DNA from: WHTB01 sp050699035
GTDB lineage: Bacteria; Actinomycetota; Actinomycetes; Propionibacteriales; Nocardioidaceae
Assembly: GCA_050699035.1 (NCBI GenBank)
Contig: JBOHDE010000193.1
Span: 1-7,734 of the forward strand
Reading direction: 5' to 3'
Length of the DNA stretch: 7,734 bases
Shown: positions 1-6,679 of the stretch, piece after piece
Layout of the letters: every line of letters begins with the position of its first letter
How positions within the stretch are numbered: position 1 is the first letter of the stretch
Notes under the pieces: generated by a model
Told to the model about the DNA's origin: nothing
What the model saw: the letters and a program-made list of their open reading frames with translations, nothing else
Database searches by the model: none
Made by a program: the position numbers and the translations under genes

Positions 1-571
1 GGTCGTACGCGCCGATGGCGAGGCAGCACCCCGCATAGCCGGCCATGTCGCAGCCCGCCAGCATGTCGACCACGCGCGCGACCTGGTCCGGGTGCTGCTC
101 CCGGAAGCCGGGAGTGAACCACCGGGGCACCACCGCCGCCGACGTCGCGGCCGCGCCCTCGCGCAGCGCCAGGTCGGCCCGCTGCCGCCAGAAGTCTGGC
201 TCGCCGAGCCGGGCGGCGGTGCAGATCAGCACGAGCCGTGCCACCCGGTCGGGGACGTTGCTGGCGAGCCACTGCGCCACCATGCCACCGAGCGAGGTGC
301 CCACCACGTGCGCCCGCTCCACGCCGACCGCGTCGAGGACGGCGAGCGCGTCAGCTGCCAGCTCGGCGATCGTGTACGGACCGGGTGTCGCCGGCGTCCG
401 CCCGTGGCCGCGCAGGTCGTACCGGACGACACGTCCCTCCTCGCTCAGCCCGGGGACCACGCGGTCCCACACCTCGAGCGTCGTCCCCAGCCCGTTGACC
501 AGGAGCACGGGGGGATCCGCCGCGTCGCCGTCGACGACGTGGTGGATCTGTGGGCGACCGAGGGAGGTCAT
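1..571 (-). CDS. Alpha/beta hydrolase, 3-oxoadipate enol-lactonase (PcaD)-like, C-terminus cut by window edge
   Basis: This is the first 190 residues of an alpha/beta-hydrolase whose stop lies beyond the left edge. PcaD enzymes hydrolyse 3-oxoadipate enol-lactone to 3-oxoadipate in the cytoplasm. Visible motifs are the oxyanion-loop NGLGT (residues 26-30), YDLRGHG (51-57), the nucleophile elbow GTSLGG with Ser93 (91-96), and a GYAGCC segment (178-183) of the kind found in PcaD cap regions. The catalytic Asp and His are expected downstream and cannot be checked. The start is the ATG at 571-569, preceded 7 bases upstream by AGAGAGG (579-585). It is the last visible gene of the operon, 25 bases after the permease stop. 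In many actinobacteria PcaD is fused to a carboxymuconolactone decarboxylase (PcaL), and this edge hides whether that is so here. The fold is certain and the PcaD-like grouping is good. The exact lactone substrate is inferred. Confidence 0.85.
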   Translation of the reverse strand, partial: MTSLGRPQIHHVVDGDAADPPVLLVNGLGTTLEVWDRVVPGLSEEGRVVRYDLRGHGRTPATPGPYTIAELAADALAVLDAVGVERAHVVGTSLGGMVAQWLASNVPDRVARLVLICTAARLGEPDFWRQRADLALREGAAATSAAVVPRWFTPGFREQHPDQVARVVDMLAGCDMAGYAGCCLAIGAYD

Positions 572-578
572 GGTGGTG

Positions 579-585
579 CCTCTCT
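579..585 (-). promoter_or_regulatory. Ribosome binding site of the PcaD-like hydrolase
   Basis: AGAGAGG on the minus strand lies 7 bases before the ATG at 571-569, inside the 25-base gap after the permease stop. It supports the chosen hydrolase start. Confidence 0.55.
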
Positions 586-596
586 GTGACCGGGAG

Positions 597-2555
597 TCAG
601 GCGAACACGAGTACGTCGCCGTACATCCCCAGCGGGAGCTGGACGTTGGCGAACGCCTGCGCCAGGAGCAGGCCACCCACCAGGCAGGTCGTGTAGACGG
701 CGACGAAGACGAAGCGGGCCCGGGCGACGACGAGAAGGAATATCGGGACGAAGATCGCCGTCGCCACCGGCATCCCGACCACGAACAGCAGACCGATGTA
801 GAACCCGATCCACACGAACGCGCGCGCCGTCTGGCGGGCCCGCTCGTCCCACGTGCCGCCGATGTCGACGCCTCGGAGCCGGAGCAGCTCGCGGGATGCG
901 GCGACCACAGCACAGGCCAGCCCGATCACCCCGACGAGGTTGGGCAGCAGCCTGGCCCGTTCCTGGAAGTCCTGGGCCAGCACGAGCGCGCCGGCGAAGA
1001 CGACCACGAGGGCGAGCGAGAAGCCGACCGGCCAGAGCGTGCCTTCGTAGTGCTGGGCATCCTCGTCGTCGGCGCCCCCGGTGGACTTCGCCCGGCCGAG
1101 CACGCGGCGCAGCACGGCGACCAACAGCGGGGCGGCCAGGATCGCGAACATGCCCAGGACCAGCGGCCGGGTCATCCACTCCCGCGTCGTGAACAAGCTG
1201 TCGGTCAGGTAGTAGTAGCGCTCCAGCGGGATCGCGAGCACGAAGCCGATCAACAGCGGCGCCCTCGGGAACCCGGTCCCCTTCATCACCCAGCCCACCA
1301 CGCCGAGCAGCAGCATCACCGCGAGGTCGAGCGCCTGCGTCGACTGCTGGAAGGAGGCCATCAGCATGATCACGATCAGAGCCGGGGAGAGGAACTGGAA
1401 CCGGATCCGGCTGATCTTCGCCAGCGGCCTGGTGAGCGGGAAGCACAACGCCGCACCGACCACGCTCGCCAGGGCGAAGGAGTAGATGATGGTGTACATC
1501 AGGTCGAGGTCGTCGGTGATGATGCGCGGCCCGGGCTGGACGCCGTAGAACAGCAGCGCTCCGAGCAGCAGCGCCGCCGAGGCGGCACCGGGGATGCCGA
1601 AGAGCAGGGTCGGCACGAGGTCACCGGCCAGGCACGAGTTGTTGGCCGCCTCGGGAGCGACGATCCCGCGGGGATGCCCCTTGCCGAACCGCTTCTTGTC
1701 CTTGGCGGTCGCGTACGTCTGGCCGTAGGCCATCCATCCCCCGGCGGTCGCGCCCAGGCCCGGCAACACCCCGGCCCACATCCCGATCAGCGAGCCGCGC
1801 ACGACGTCGAACCAGTGGGTACGGACGTCGCGGACCCCCTCACGCCACCCGCCACCGACGTCGATGGCCTCGGCGACGGCCGAGCGTCGTCCGACCAGGT
1901 GGGCGATCTCGGCCAGGCCGTAGACGCCGAGGGCGAAGGCGACCAGCGAGATCCCGTCGGTCAGGAAGATGGTCCCGAAGTTGTAGCGGTAGTCGGCGAC
2001 CGCCGGTGCCGTCCCCACGGTCCCGAGCAGGAGCCCCAAGGTCCCAGCACCGATGCCCTTGAGCAGGTTCCCCCGAGACAGCAGGGCCGTCAGCGCCACG
2101 CCGAGGACGGTCAGCATGAAGAGCTCGGGCGCACCGAAGGAGAGGACCAGCGGCCGGGCCAGCGGGATCGAGAGGGTCAGCCCGATCGCACCCAGGAGGC
2201 CGCCGCCCATCGCCGAGAGGAACGCGATGCTCAGGGCGCGCGCCCCCTGACCCTGCTTGGCCATCGCATGGGCGTCCATCACCGTCACGGTCGACGGCGC
2301 CGACGACGGCACGCCGAGCAGGACCGAGGTGATCGTGTCGGACGTGTGGACGACGGCCACGGCACCGATCAGCAGTGCCATGGCCTGCTCGGCGTCGAGC
2401 ACGAAGATGAACGGCAGGAGCAGCGCGATGGATCCGGTGCCGCCCAGACCGGGGATGACGCCGATCAGGAGGCCCGCGACGACCCCGATCAGGAGCATCA
2501 GCAGGGTCGTCGGGTCGAGGAAGCCGACCAGCGCCGCTCCGGCGGCGTCAAGCAT
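597..2555 (-). CDS. tctA: Tripartite tricarboxylate transporter permease, TctA-TctB fusion
   Basis: This 652-residue membrane protein would move a carboxylate delivered by the binding protein across the inner membrane, driven by an ion gradient as in the TctCBA family. Residues 1 to about 487 form the large TctA subunit (about 500 residues in the family). They show the first repeat motif VIPGLGGTGSIALLLPF (33-49), the related VLPGLGATAGGW (263-274), ALGVYGLAEI (208-217) and APEAANNS followed by FGIPGAASAALLLGALL (300-335). A hydrophilic linker rich in Asp/Gly/Glu (about 488-505) leads to about 145 residues with four hydrophobic segments near 508-527, 537-555, 578-606 and 614-635, matching the small subunit TctB (DUF1468) in size and pattern. 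No separate tctB gene exists in the window. The start is the ATG at 2555-2553 with GAAGGTG 5 bases upstream (2561-2567). It follows the tctC stop by 39 bases. The family is certain. The TctB identity of the tail rests on topology and position. The substrate is unknown, and the symbol is a family name only. Confidence 0.93.
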   Translation of the reverse strand: MLDAAGAALVGFLDPTTLLMLLIGVVAGLLIGVIPGLGGTGSIALLLPFIFVLDAEQAMALLIGAVAVVHTSDTITSVLLGVPSSAPSTVTVMDAHAMAKQGQGARALSIAFLSAMGGGLLGAIGLTLSIPLARPLVLSFGAPELFMLTVLGVALTALLSRGNLLKGIGAGTLGLLLGTVGTAPAVADYRYNFGTIFLTDGISLVAFALGVYGLAEIAHLVGRRSAVAEAIDVGGGWREGVRDVRTHWFDVVRGSLIGMWAGVLPGLGATAGGWMAYGQTYATAKDKKRFGKGHPRGIVAPEAANNSCLAGDLVPTLLFGIPGAASAALLLGALLFYGVQPGPRIITDDLDLMYTIIYSFALASVVGAALCFPLTRPLAKISRIRFQFLSPALIVIMLMASFQQSTQALDLAVMLLLGVVGWVMKGTGFPRAPLLIGFVLAIPLERYYYLTDSLFTTREWMTRPLVLGMFAILAAPLLVAVLRRVLGRAKSTGGADDEDAQHYEGTLWPVGFSLALVVVFAGALVLAQDFQERARLLPNLVGVIGLACAVVAASRELLRLRGVDIGGTWDERARQTARAFVWIGFYIGLLFVVGMPVATAIFVPIFLLVVARARFVFVAVYTTCLVGGLLLAQAFANVQLPLGMYGDVLVFA

Positions 2556-2560
2556 GCGAG

Positions 2561-2567
2561 CACCTTC
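2561..2567 (-). promoter_or_regulatory. Ribosome binding site of the TctA-TctB permease
   Basis: GAAGGTG on the minus strand lies 5 bases before the ATG at 2555. It sits in the 39-base gap after tctC, which otherwise holds nothing recognisable: no clear hairpin terminator and no promoter. Confidence 0.5.
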
Positions 2568-2594
2568 GAGCTCGGCGCCGGTGTGGGGAAAGGG

Positions 2595-3707
2595 TCACTG
2601 GCCCAGGTCGACGTCGTACTTCTCGGTCAGCAGGTCGACGACGTACGCCTTGGCGTCCTCGTCGATGCTGAAGATCTCCTTGATGGCGTCCTCGGCCTCG
2701 TCGCCTGCGTAGATCGGGTAGCCGCCGAGGACCTCCTCGGCCTCCTTCTGGAATGCCTCGTCCTCCTGCAGCTCGGTGGCGGCGTCGTAGTACTGCTGGG
2801 TGATGCTGTCGGGGACGTCGGGGCCGGCCCAGAGACCCTTCGTGTAGGCGAACCCGGCTGCCTGGAAGGTGCGGAACGCCTCCCAGCCCGGCCCCGAGGG
2901 CTTCTCGCCACGGAGCTGCTCGTAGACCTCACCCGGGTGCGGGAGGTCGGGGAAGTTGGGGTCGCGCACCAGCTCGCCCTTGTCGTCGACCGCGCCCATC
3001 GACATCAGCGGGACCACGCTCCCGTCCTCCGCCAGCGGCGCGACCTGGGCCTGGTAGGCCGCCGTGGTCTGGAAGTCGATGTTGAGCTCGCCGCGCTGGA
3101 CGGCGAGCTGGATGTCGCCGCGGCTCTCGAACCCGAACACCGTCTCGACGCCCTTGAGCCCGTAGAGCTCGAAGAGCAGCAGCAGCGTCAGGTCGAGGCC
3201 GTTGGCGCTGGACCCGCCGAAGGCGAGGTCGTCGGACCGCTCGACGAGATCCTCGACCGAGGTGATGCCGGAGTCCTTCGTCGTGTAGACCACCGCACCG
3301 CTGCCGTTGAGGACGAGGGGCTTGAGCTCGCGGAAGTCGAACTCCACCTCGGGCCGGTCGAAGAAGTCCTGGAACACGGTGGTCGCCGTCGCGGCCAAGA
3401 TCGTCGAGGGGTCGTCCTTGGCGTCCCGGGCGAACTCGTTGACGGCGGGGATGCCTTCCCCACCCGCGGCGTTGCGGAGGCTGAACGACGTCCCCTCGAG
3501 CCGGTCCTCCAGGTGGGGTGCCATGAAGCGCGTCCAGAGGTCGGTCCCGCCACCCGTGCTGTAAGGGATGACCACCTCGACGTCCTCGGGCATCTTCTCG
3601 GACGCCTTGTCCTGGGTCCCCGCGCTGCAGCCGACGAGCACCAGGCTCAGGGCGATGGCGGCCGCGCCAGTGGCCTGTCGTGGGAGGGTGGGTCGCAACT
3701 GCTTCAT
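2595..3707 (-). CDS. tctC: TctC-type tripartite tricarboxylate transporter solute-binding lipoprotein
   Basis: This 370-residue extracytoplasmic binding protein captures the transported carboxylate and hands it to the TctA/TctB permease encoded next. It begins with a basic n-region, a hydrophobic stretch (13-25) and the lipobox LVGC with Cys27, so it should be a membrane-anchored lipoprotein, as expected in a Gram-positive. The mature part opens with VVIPYSTGGGTD (45-56), the family's glycine-rich ligand loop with its conserved Asp56. The two-lobed core continues with NAAGGEG (79-85) and FGGSSANGLD (163-172). The ATG at 3707-3705 is preferred over an in-frame ATG 141 bases upstream because it places the signal peptide at the N-terminus, has AGAAGGA 5 bases upstream, and overlaps the previous stop as ATGA. 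The longer form would start with an Arg-rich tail lying inside the DUF35 gene. The ligand cannot be deduced. Organic and aromatic carboxylates are both known for the family. Confidence 0.93.
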   Translation of the reverse strand: MKQLRPTLPRQATGAAAIALSLVLVGCSAGTQDKASEKMPEDVEVVIPYSTGGGTDLWTRFMAPHLEDRLEGTSFSLRNAAGGEGIPAVNEFARDAKDDPSTILAATATTVFQDFFDRPEVEFDFRELKPLVLNGSGAVVYTTKDSGITSVEDLVERSDDLAFGGSSANGLDLTLLLLFELYGLKGVETVFGFESRGDIQLAVQRGELNIDFQTTAAYQAQVAPLAEDGSVVPLMSMGAVDDKGELVRDPNFPDLPHPGEVYEQLRGEKPSGPGWEAFRTFQAAGFAYTKGLWAGPDVPDSITQQYYDAATELQEDEAFQKEAEEVLGGYPIYAGDEAEDAIKEIFSIDEDAKAYVVDLLTEKYDVDLGQ

Positions 3708-4186
3708 CGGGTTCCTTCTCTCGGTGCCCGGGGCTGGTTCGCGCCGGGCTGGGTGGGCTTCGCGGTGACGTCGCTGAGCGGTCGGAAGACCGGAAGTGCA
3801 CGTCCGTCTCGAAGATCGCGCCACGTGACGACGACCTGTTGGTCGCACTGCAGGCAGTCGATGTCGCAGTCGACGAGGTTGGTGAGCAGCACCGGCCCTT
3901 CCGACAACCGCACCCGCGCCACCACGTACGGAACGTCGGCACCCGGGTACGGCGGCCGGTGCACGACCGTGAAGCTGTCCACGACCGCGCGGCCCGAGGC
4001 CTCCTCGAAGGCCAGCGACCGGGAGCCGCAGGCGACGCAGTGCGCCCGCGGGTAGTGCTGCCAGTGCCGGCAGGTCTCACACCGCTGGAGGACGAGGCGC
4101 CGTTCGCGCGTGGCGTCCCACCACGGCCTGGTCACGGCGTTCACCGGCGGCAACGGGGGCCCCGAGTGGTCCGTGGCCGCGGTCAC
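3704..4186 (-). CDS. DUF35 zinc-ribbon/OB-fold protein, partner of the thiolase homologue
   Basis: This 160-residue protein has the two-part DUF35 layout. An N-terminal helix with PWWDATRERRL (21-31) leads into a rubredoxin-like zinc ribbon with Cys36, Cys39, Cys50 and Cys53 (C-x2-C-x10-C-x2-C). An OB-fold follows (about 63-137, including VDSFTVVHR at 69-77). DUF35 proteins bind thiolase-fold enzymes and help hold acyl-CoA. Known examples are the DUF35 partner of the Ltp2 steroid aldolase and that of archaeal acetoacetyl-CoA thiolase. The preceding gene encodes a thiolase homologue, which supports a complex. I chose the GTG at 4186-4184. It overlaps the thiolase stop as GTGA, has GGGAG 7 bases upstream, and gives the usual family length, whereas the reading frame further upstream lies inside the thiolase gene. 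Its own stop overlaps the tctC start as ATGA. The last 20 or so residues are a Pro/Arg-rich tail beyond the usual fold. Three further cysteines (107, 111, 114) lie in the OB-fold. Confidence 0.9.
   Translation of the reverse strand: MTAATDHSGPPLPPVNAVTRPWWDATRERRLVLQRCETCRHWQHYPRAHCVACGSRSLAFEEASGRAVVDSFTVVHRPPYPGADVPYVVARVRLSEGPVLLTNLVDCDIDCLQCDQQVVVTWRDLRDGRALPVFRPLSDVTAKPTQPGANQPRAPREGTR
3713..3719 (-). promoter_or_regulatory. Ribosome binding site deciding the tctC start
   Basis: AGAAGGA on the minus strand lies 5 bases before the ATG at 3707, inside the last codons of the DUF35 gene. Together with the lipoprotein signal that follows, it rules against the longer in-frame start at 3848. 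Confidence 0.65.
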
Positions 4187-5331
4187 CGGTCGACTCCCAG
4201 CAAGACCGTGCCGTGCGTGGACAGCAGGTAGCCGGTGCCATGGGCGACCGCGATCTCCGGCGAGGGGACCTGGCGCGGGCCACACTCACCGCGGAGCTGG
4301 CGGACTGCCTCGATCAGCAAGAAGATGCCGAACATGCCCGGGTGGGTGTAGGACAGCCCCCCGCCGGACGTGTTCAGCGGGAACGCTCCTCCCGGCCGGG
4401 TGCGTCCGTCGGCGATGAACGACGTCGCCTCTCCGTACTCACAGAAGCCGAGAGCCTCGAGACTCAGCAGTACGGTGATGGTGAAGCTGTCGTATACCTG
4501 TGCGACGTCGACGTCGGCCGGAGTCAGACCGGCCATCGCGAACGCCGTCTCGGCCGAGCCCGCCGCGCCCGTCCGCAGCAGGTCCGGGACGCCCGACATC
4601 GACGTGGACGTTGTCCGTTCTCCGTGCCCCAAGACGACGACCGGCTGCCGCTTCAGGTCTCGTGCGCGCTCGAGGGTGGTCACCACGACGGCACCTCCGC
4701 CGTCCGTCACCAGGCAGCAGTCCAGGGCCCGCAGCGGGCTGCTGATCGGGGGTGACGCGACGACGTCGTCGGCCGTCAGACCCCCCGCGTCGTACCGGTA
4801 CGCGACGGGGTTCAGGCGGGCCCACTCGCGGGCGGCGACCGCGACCTCGGCCAGCTGCGCCATCTCGGCCTGGTACTCGTGCAGATAACGCTGGGCAGCC
4901 ATGGCGTACAGGGAGATCGGGAAGAGCGGACCGTAGGGGACCTCGAACTGGAACTGCGGGCTGGACTCGTCCTGCACTCCTCCGACGGTGCGGGACCCCG
5001 AGGAGCGTTGGTCGCTGCCGTACGCCACGACCACGACCTCGGCCCGACCAGCCCGGACGGCATCGGCGGCGTGGCCGACGAAGAGCTCGTAGGACGCCCC
5101 GCCCGCAGCGGTGGAGTCGGTCCAGCTGGGTTGGATGCCCAGGTGCTCCGCCACCTGGGCCGTGCTGAAACGAGACACGCCGTTCACGGCCAGCCCGTCG
5201 ACGTCGGACATGGTCAGCCCCGCGTCGGCGAGCGCTCCGAGGACCGCTTGGCCGAGCAGGGTCAGGGCGTCCAGGCCGGTGACACCGAGGTCACTCTCGC
5301 TCACGCCGACGATCGCCGGCTGCCGACTCAT
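4183..5331 (-). CDS. SCP-x/lipid-transfer-type thiolase homologue lacking the catalytic cysteines, possible acyl-CoA aldolase
   Basis: This 382-residue thiolase-superfamily protein belongs to the SCP-x/Ltp branch, acting on acyl-CoA in the cytoplasm. Where thiolases carry the nucleophile motif with Cys (C-x-S-G), it reads TAAGGASYELF (74-84), so there is no nucleophile cysteine. The oxyanion-hole segment NEAF/HDCF is replaced by VYDSF (279-283), putting Tyr280 in the Asn/His position. NTSGGGLSYTHPG (320-332) keeps the His of the GHP motif as His330. The C-terminal acid/base Cys motif is replaced by AHGTG with His364. It therefore probably does not carry out ordinary thiolysis. The nearest established precedent is Ltp2, a steroid side-chain retro-aldolase that lacks both cysteines and works with a DUF35 partner; here a DUF35 gene follows with a GTGA overlap. 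The ATG at 5331 overlaps the previous stop as ATGA, has GGAG 8 bases upstream (5340-5343), and gives the normal N-terminus (AIVGVSESD, 6-14). In a PcaB/PcaIJ/PcaD setting it occupies the place of the PcaF thiolase. The reaction is inferred. Confidence 0.88.
   Translation of the reverse strand: MSRQPAIVGVSESDLGVTGLDALTLLGQAVLGALADAGLTMSDVDGLAVNGVSRFSTAQVAEHLGIQPSWTDSTAAGGASYELFVGHAADAVRAGRAEVVVVAYGSDQRSSGSRTVGGVQDESSPQFQFEVPYGPLFPISLYAMAAQRYLHEYQAEMAQLAEVAVAAREWARLNPVAYRYDAGGLTADDVVASPPISSPLRALDCCLVTDGGGAVVVTTLERARDLKRQPVVVLGHGERTTSTSMSGVPDLLRTGAAGSAETAFAMAGLTPADVDVAQVYDSFTITVLLSLEALGFCEYGEATSFIADGRTRPGGAFPLNTSGGGLSYTHPGMFGIFLLIEAVRQLRGECGPRQVPSPEIAVAHGTGYLLSTHGTVLLGVDR
4194..4198 (-). promoter_or_regulatory. 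Ribosome binding site supporting the GTG start of the DUF35 gene
   Basis: GGGAG on the minus strand lies 7 bases before the GTG at 4186, within the last codons of the thiolase gene. It supports translational restart at the GTGA overlap. Confidence 0.55.
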
Positions 5332-6017
5332 GCGCCCGACTCCGGCGAGCTCGCGGTTGCCAACGTGGCCAGGGAAGGACCCCAGGTGAGCGGAGCCCCG
5401 GTGCACGCCTGCAGGTCGTCCCGCTGCAGTCCGGCGATCATCTCGACGACGACGAACTGCTCGTCGACGACGTCGATCACCGCGAGGTCGGTGTAGATGC
5501 GGTCGACGGCTCCGACCGCGGTCAACGGGAGCGAGCACTGCTCGACGAGCTTCGGTGCGCCGTCCCGCGCGCAGTGGCTCATGATCGCCGCGACCCGCTT
5601 CGCACCGACCGCCAGGTCCATCGCGCCGCCGACGGCAGGTGCATCGGTGGCGGACCCGGCGCTCCAGTTCGCCAGGTCGCCCCGGCGAGACACCTGGTAG
5701 GCGCCGAGGACGGCCAGATCCAGATGCCCGCCGCGGATCATCGCGAAGGACTCGGTGTGGTTGACGTACGACCCACCCGTTACCAGCGTCACCGGTGTCT
5801 TCCCGGCGTCGATGAGGTCCATGTCCTCGTGGCCCTCGGCCGCGGCCCGACCGACTCCCACGACGCCGTTCTCGCTGTGCAGGATGACTTCGCGCTCTTC
5901 GTCGACGAAGTCGGCGACCAACGTCGGCAGCCCGATCCCGAGGTTCACGAACATGCCGGGCGTGAGGTCGCGCGATACCCGTTCGGCGATCTGCCGCCGG
6001 GTGAGGGCGCCCTCCAT
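5328..6017 (-). CDS. 3-oxoacid/3-oxoadipate CoA-transferase subunit B (PcaJ/CatJ/ScoB type)
   Basis: This 229-residue beta subunit of a family I CoA-transferase moves CoA, usually from succinyl-CoA, onto a keto-acid. It carries the catalytic glutamate in HSENG (47-51, Glu49), to which CoA becomes linked during the reaction. Other family signatures are NLGIGLPTLVADF (25-37), GAYQVSRRGDLANW (105-118), GGAMDLAVGAKRV (130-142) and a C-terminal YTDLAVIDV (175-183). The length is typical. The start is the ATG at 6017, which shares one base with the subunit A stop (TGATG) and has a full GGAGGT 6 bases upstream. The gene ends by overlapping the thiolase start as ATGA. Next to PcaB- and PcaD-like genes the likely substrate is 3-oxoadipate or a relative, but acetoacetate-type enzymes share these motifs, so the substrate is not proven. 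Confidence 0.95.
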   Translation of the reverse strand: MEGALTRRQIAERVSRDLTPGMFVNLGIGLPTLVADFVDEEREVILHSENGVVGVGRAAAEGHEDMDLIDAGKTPVTLVTGGSYVNHTESFAMIRGGHLDLAVLGAYQVSRRGDLANWSAGSATDAPAVGGAMDLAVGAKRVAAIMSHCARDGAPKLVEQCSLPLTAVGAVDRIYTDLAVIDVVDEQFVVVEMIAGLQRDDLQACTGAPLTWGPSLATLATASSPESGA

Positions 6018-6679
6018 CAGGACACCTCCAGCACTCGGTCGACATACACGGACGGCGTCACGACGGCTTCCGGGTCGAGCGCGCCCAGCGGCACCACGCG
6101 GCTCGCCTGGACGATGGTGAGCCGCGCTGCCATCGCCATCGTCGGGTTGTAGTTGCGTGCGGACTTGCGGTACGTGAGGTTGCCCCAGCGGTCAGCCTGG
6201 TCGGCCTTGACGAGAGCCACCTCGGCAGGAAGCGGCTGCTCCAGGACGTACTGCTGCGACTCGATCACGCGCACCTCTTTGCCGGCTGCCAGCTCGGTGC
6301 CGACACCGGTCCGCGTGAAGAAGCCCCCGATGCCCGCGCCAGCAGCCCTGATCCGCTCGCTCAGCGTGCCCTGGGGGACGAGCTCGAGCTCGATCTCGCC
6401 GGCGCGGTACAGCTCCTGGAACACCCACGACCCCGGCGTCCGGGGGTACGAGCACACCAGCTTGCGCACGCGCCGGGCCTGGAGCAGTGCCGCCAGCCCG
6501 ACGTCTCCTGAGCCGCCGTTGTTCGACACGACCGTGAGGTCACTCGCCCCCTGTCGCACCAGCGCTTCCAGCAGCTGCACCGGCTCGCCGGCGGCGCCGA
6601 ACCCACCCACGAGGACGGTGGACCCGTCACGTACTCCCGCGACGGCCTCCGCCGGCGACCGCACGACCTTGTCGATCAT
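6017..6679 (-). CDS. 3-oxoacid/3-oxoadipate CoA-transferase subunit A (PcaI/CatI/ScoA type)
   Basis: This 220-residue alpha subunit pairs with the subunit B encoded next to form the CoA-transferase. It shows the family's CoA-binding glycine motif GGFGAAGEP (25-33), SNNGG (52-56), YPRTPGS (78-84), LVPQGTLSERIRAAGAGI (100-117) and, near the C-terminus, YRKSARNYNPTMA (170-182), a signature shared with PcaI/CatI and ScoA proteins. The length is normal. The ATG at 6679 is chosen because it overlaps the lyase stop as ATGA, follows GGGAG 6 bases upstream (6686-6690) and gives the standard N-terminus (MIDKVV). An in-frame start further upstream would add a Gly/Arg-rich stretch that is only the shadow of the lyase gene. 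With subunit B it would activate the keto-acid before carbon-carbon cleavage. Confidence 0.95.
   Translation of the reverse strand: MIDKVVRSPAEAVAGVRDGSTVLVGGFGAAGEPVQLLEALVRQGASDLTVVSNNGGSGDVGLAALLQARRVRKLVCSYPRTPGSWVFQELYRAGEIELELVPQGTLSERIRAAGAGIGGFFTRTGVGTELAAGKEVRVIESQQYVLEQPLPAEVALVKADQADRWGNLTYRKSARNYNPTMAMAARLTIVQASRVVPLGALDPEAVVTPSVYVDRVLEVS
6024..6029 (-). promoter_or_regulatory. Strong Shine-Dalgarno of CoA-transferase subunit B
   Basis: GGAGGT on the minus strand lies 6 bases before the ATG at 6017 and within the last codons of subunit A. It is the best ribosome binding site in the window and fixes the start at the TGATG junction. Confidence 0.7.

Noticed and set aside
2556..2594. 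Possible terminator or internal promoter between tctC and tctA
   Set aside because: The gap has only short palindromic six-mers and a ribosome binding site, with no stem followed by T-rich sequence and no recognisable -35/-10 pair.
3708..3848. Longer in-frame start for tctC
   Set aside because: The added 47 residues are Arg-rich, lie inside the DUF35 gene and would bury the lipoprotein signal. The ATG at 3707 has a ribosome binding site and an ATGA overlap.
45..4055. A very long open reading frame (1336 codons) on the plus strand opposite the hydrolase, permease, binding-protein and DUF35 genes
   Set aside because: Its product is a low-complexity run of Arg, His, Asp, Glu and Gln with no domain, as expected from the antisense frame of GC-rich genes. 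The minus strand carries clear protein families with ribosome binding sites over the same stretch.
4187..4285. Longer in-frame ATG start for the DUF35 gene
   Set aside because: The added residues do not resemble the family and overlap the conserved C-terminus of the thiolase. The GTG at 4186 gives normal length and a GTGA junction.
5332..6045. Upstream extension of the thiolase frame
   Set aside because: The extension is Arg/Gly-rich and coincides with the CoA-transferase subunit B gene in another frame. The thiolase N-terminal motif begins right after the ATG at 5331.
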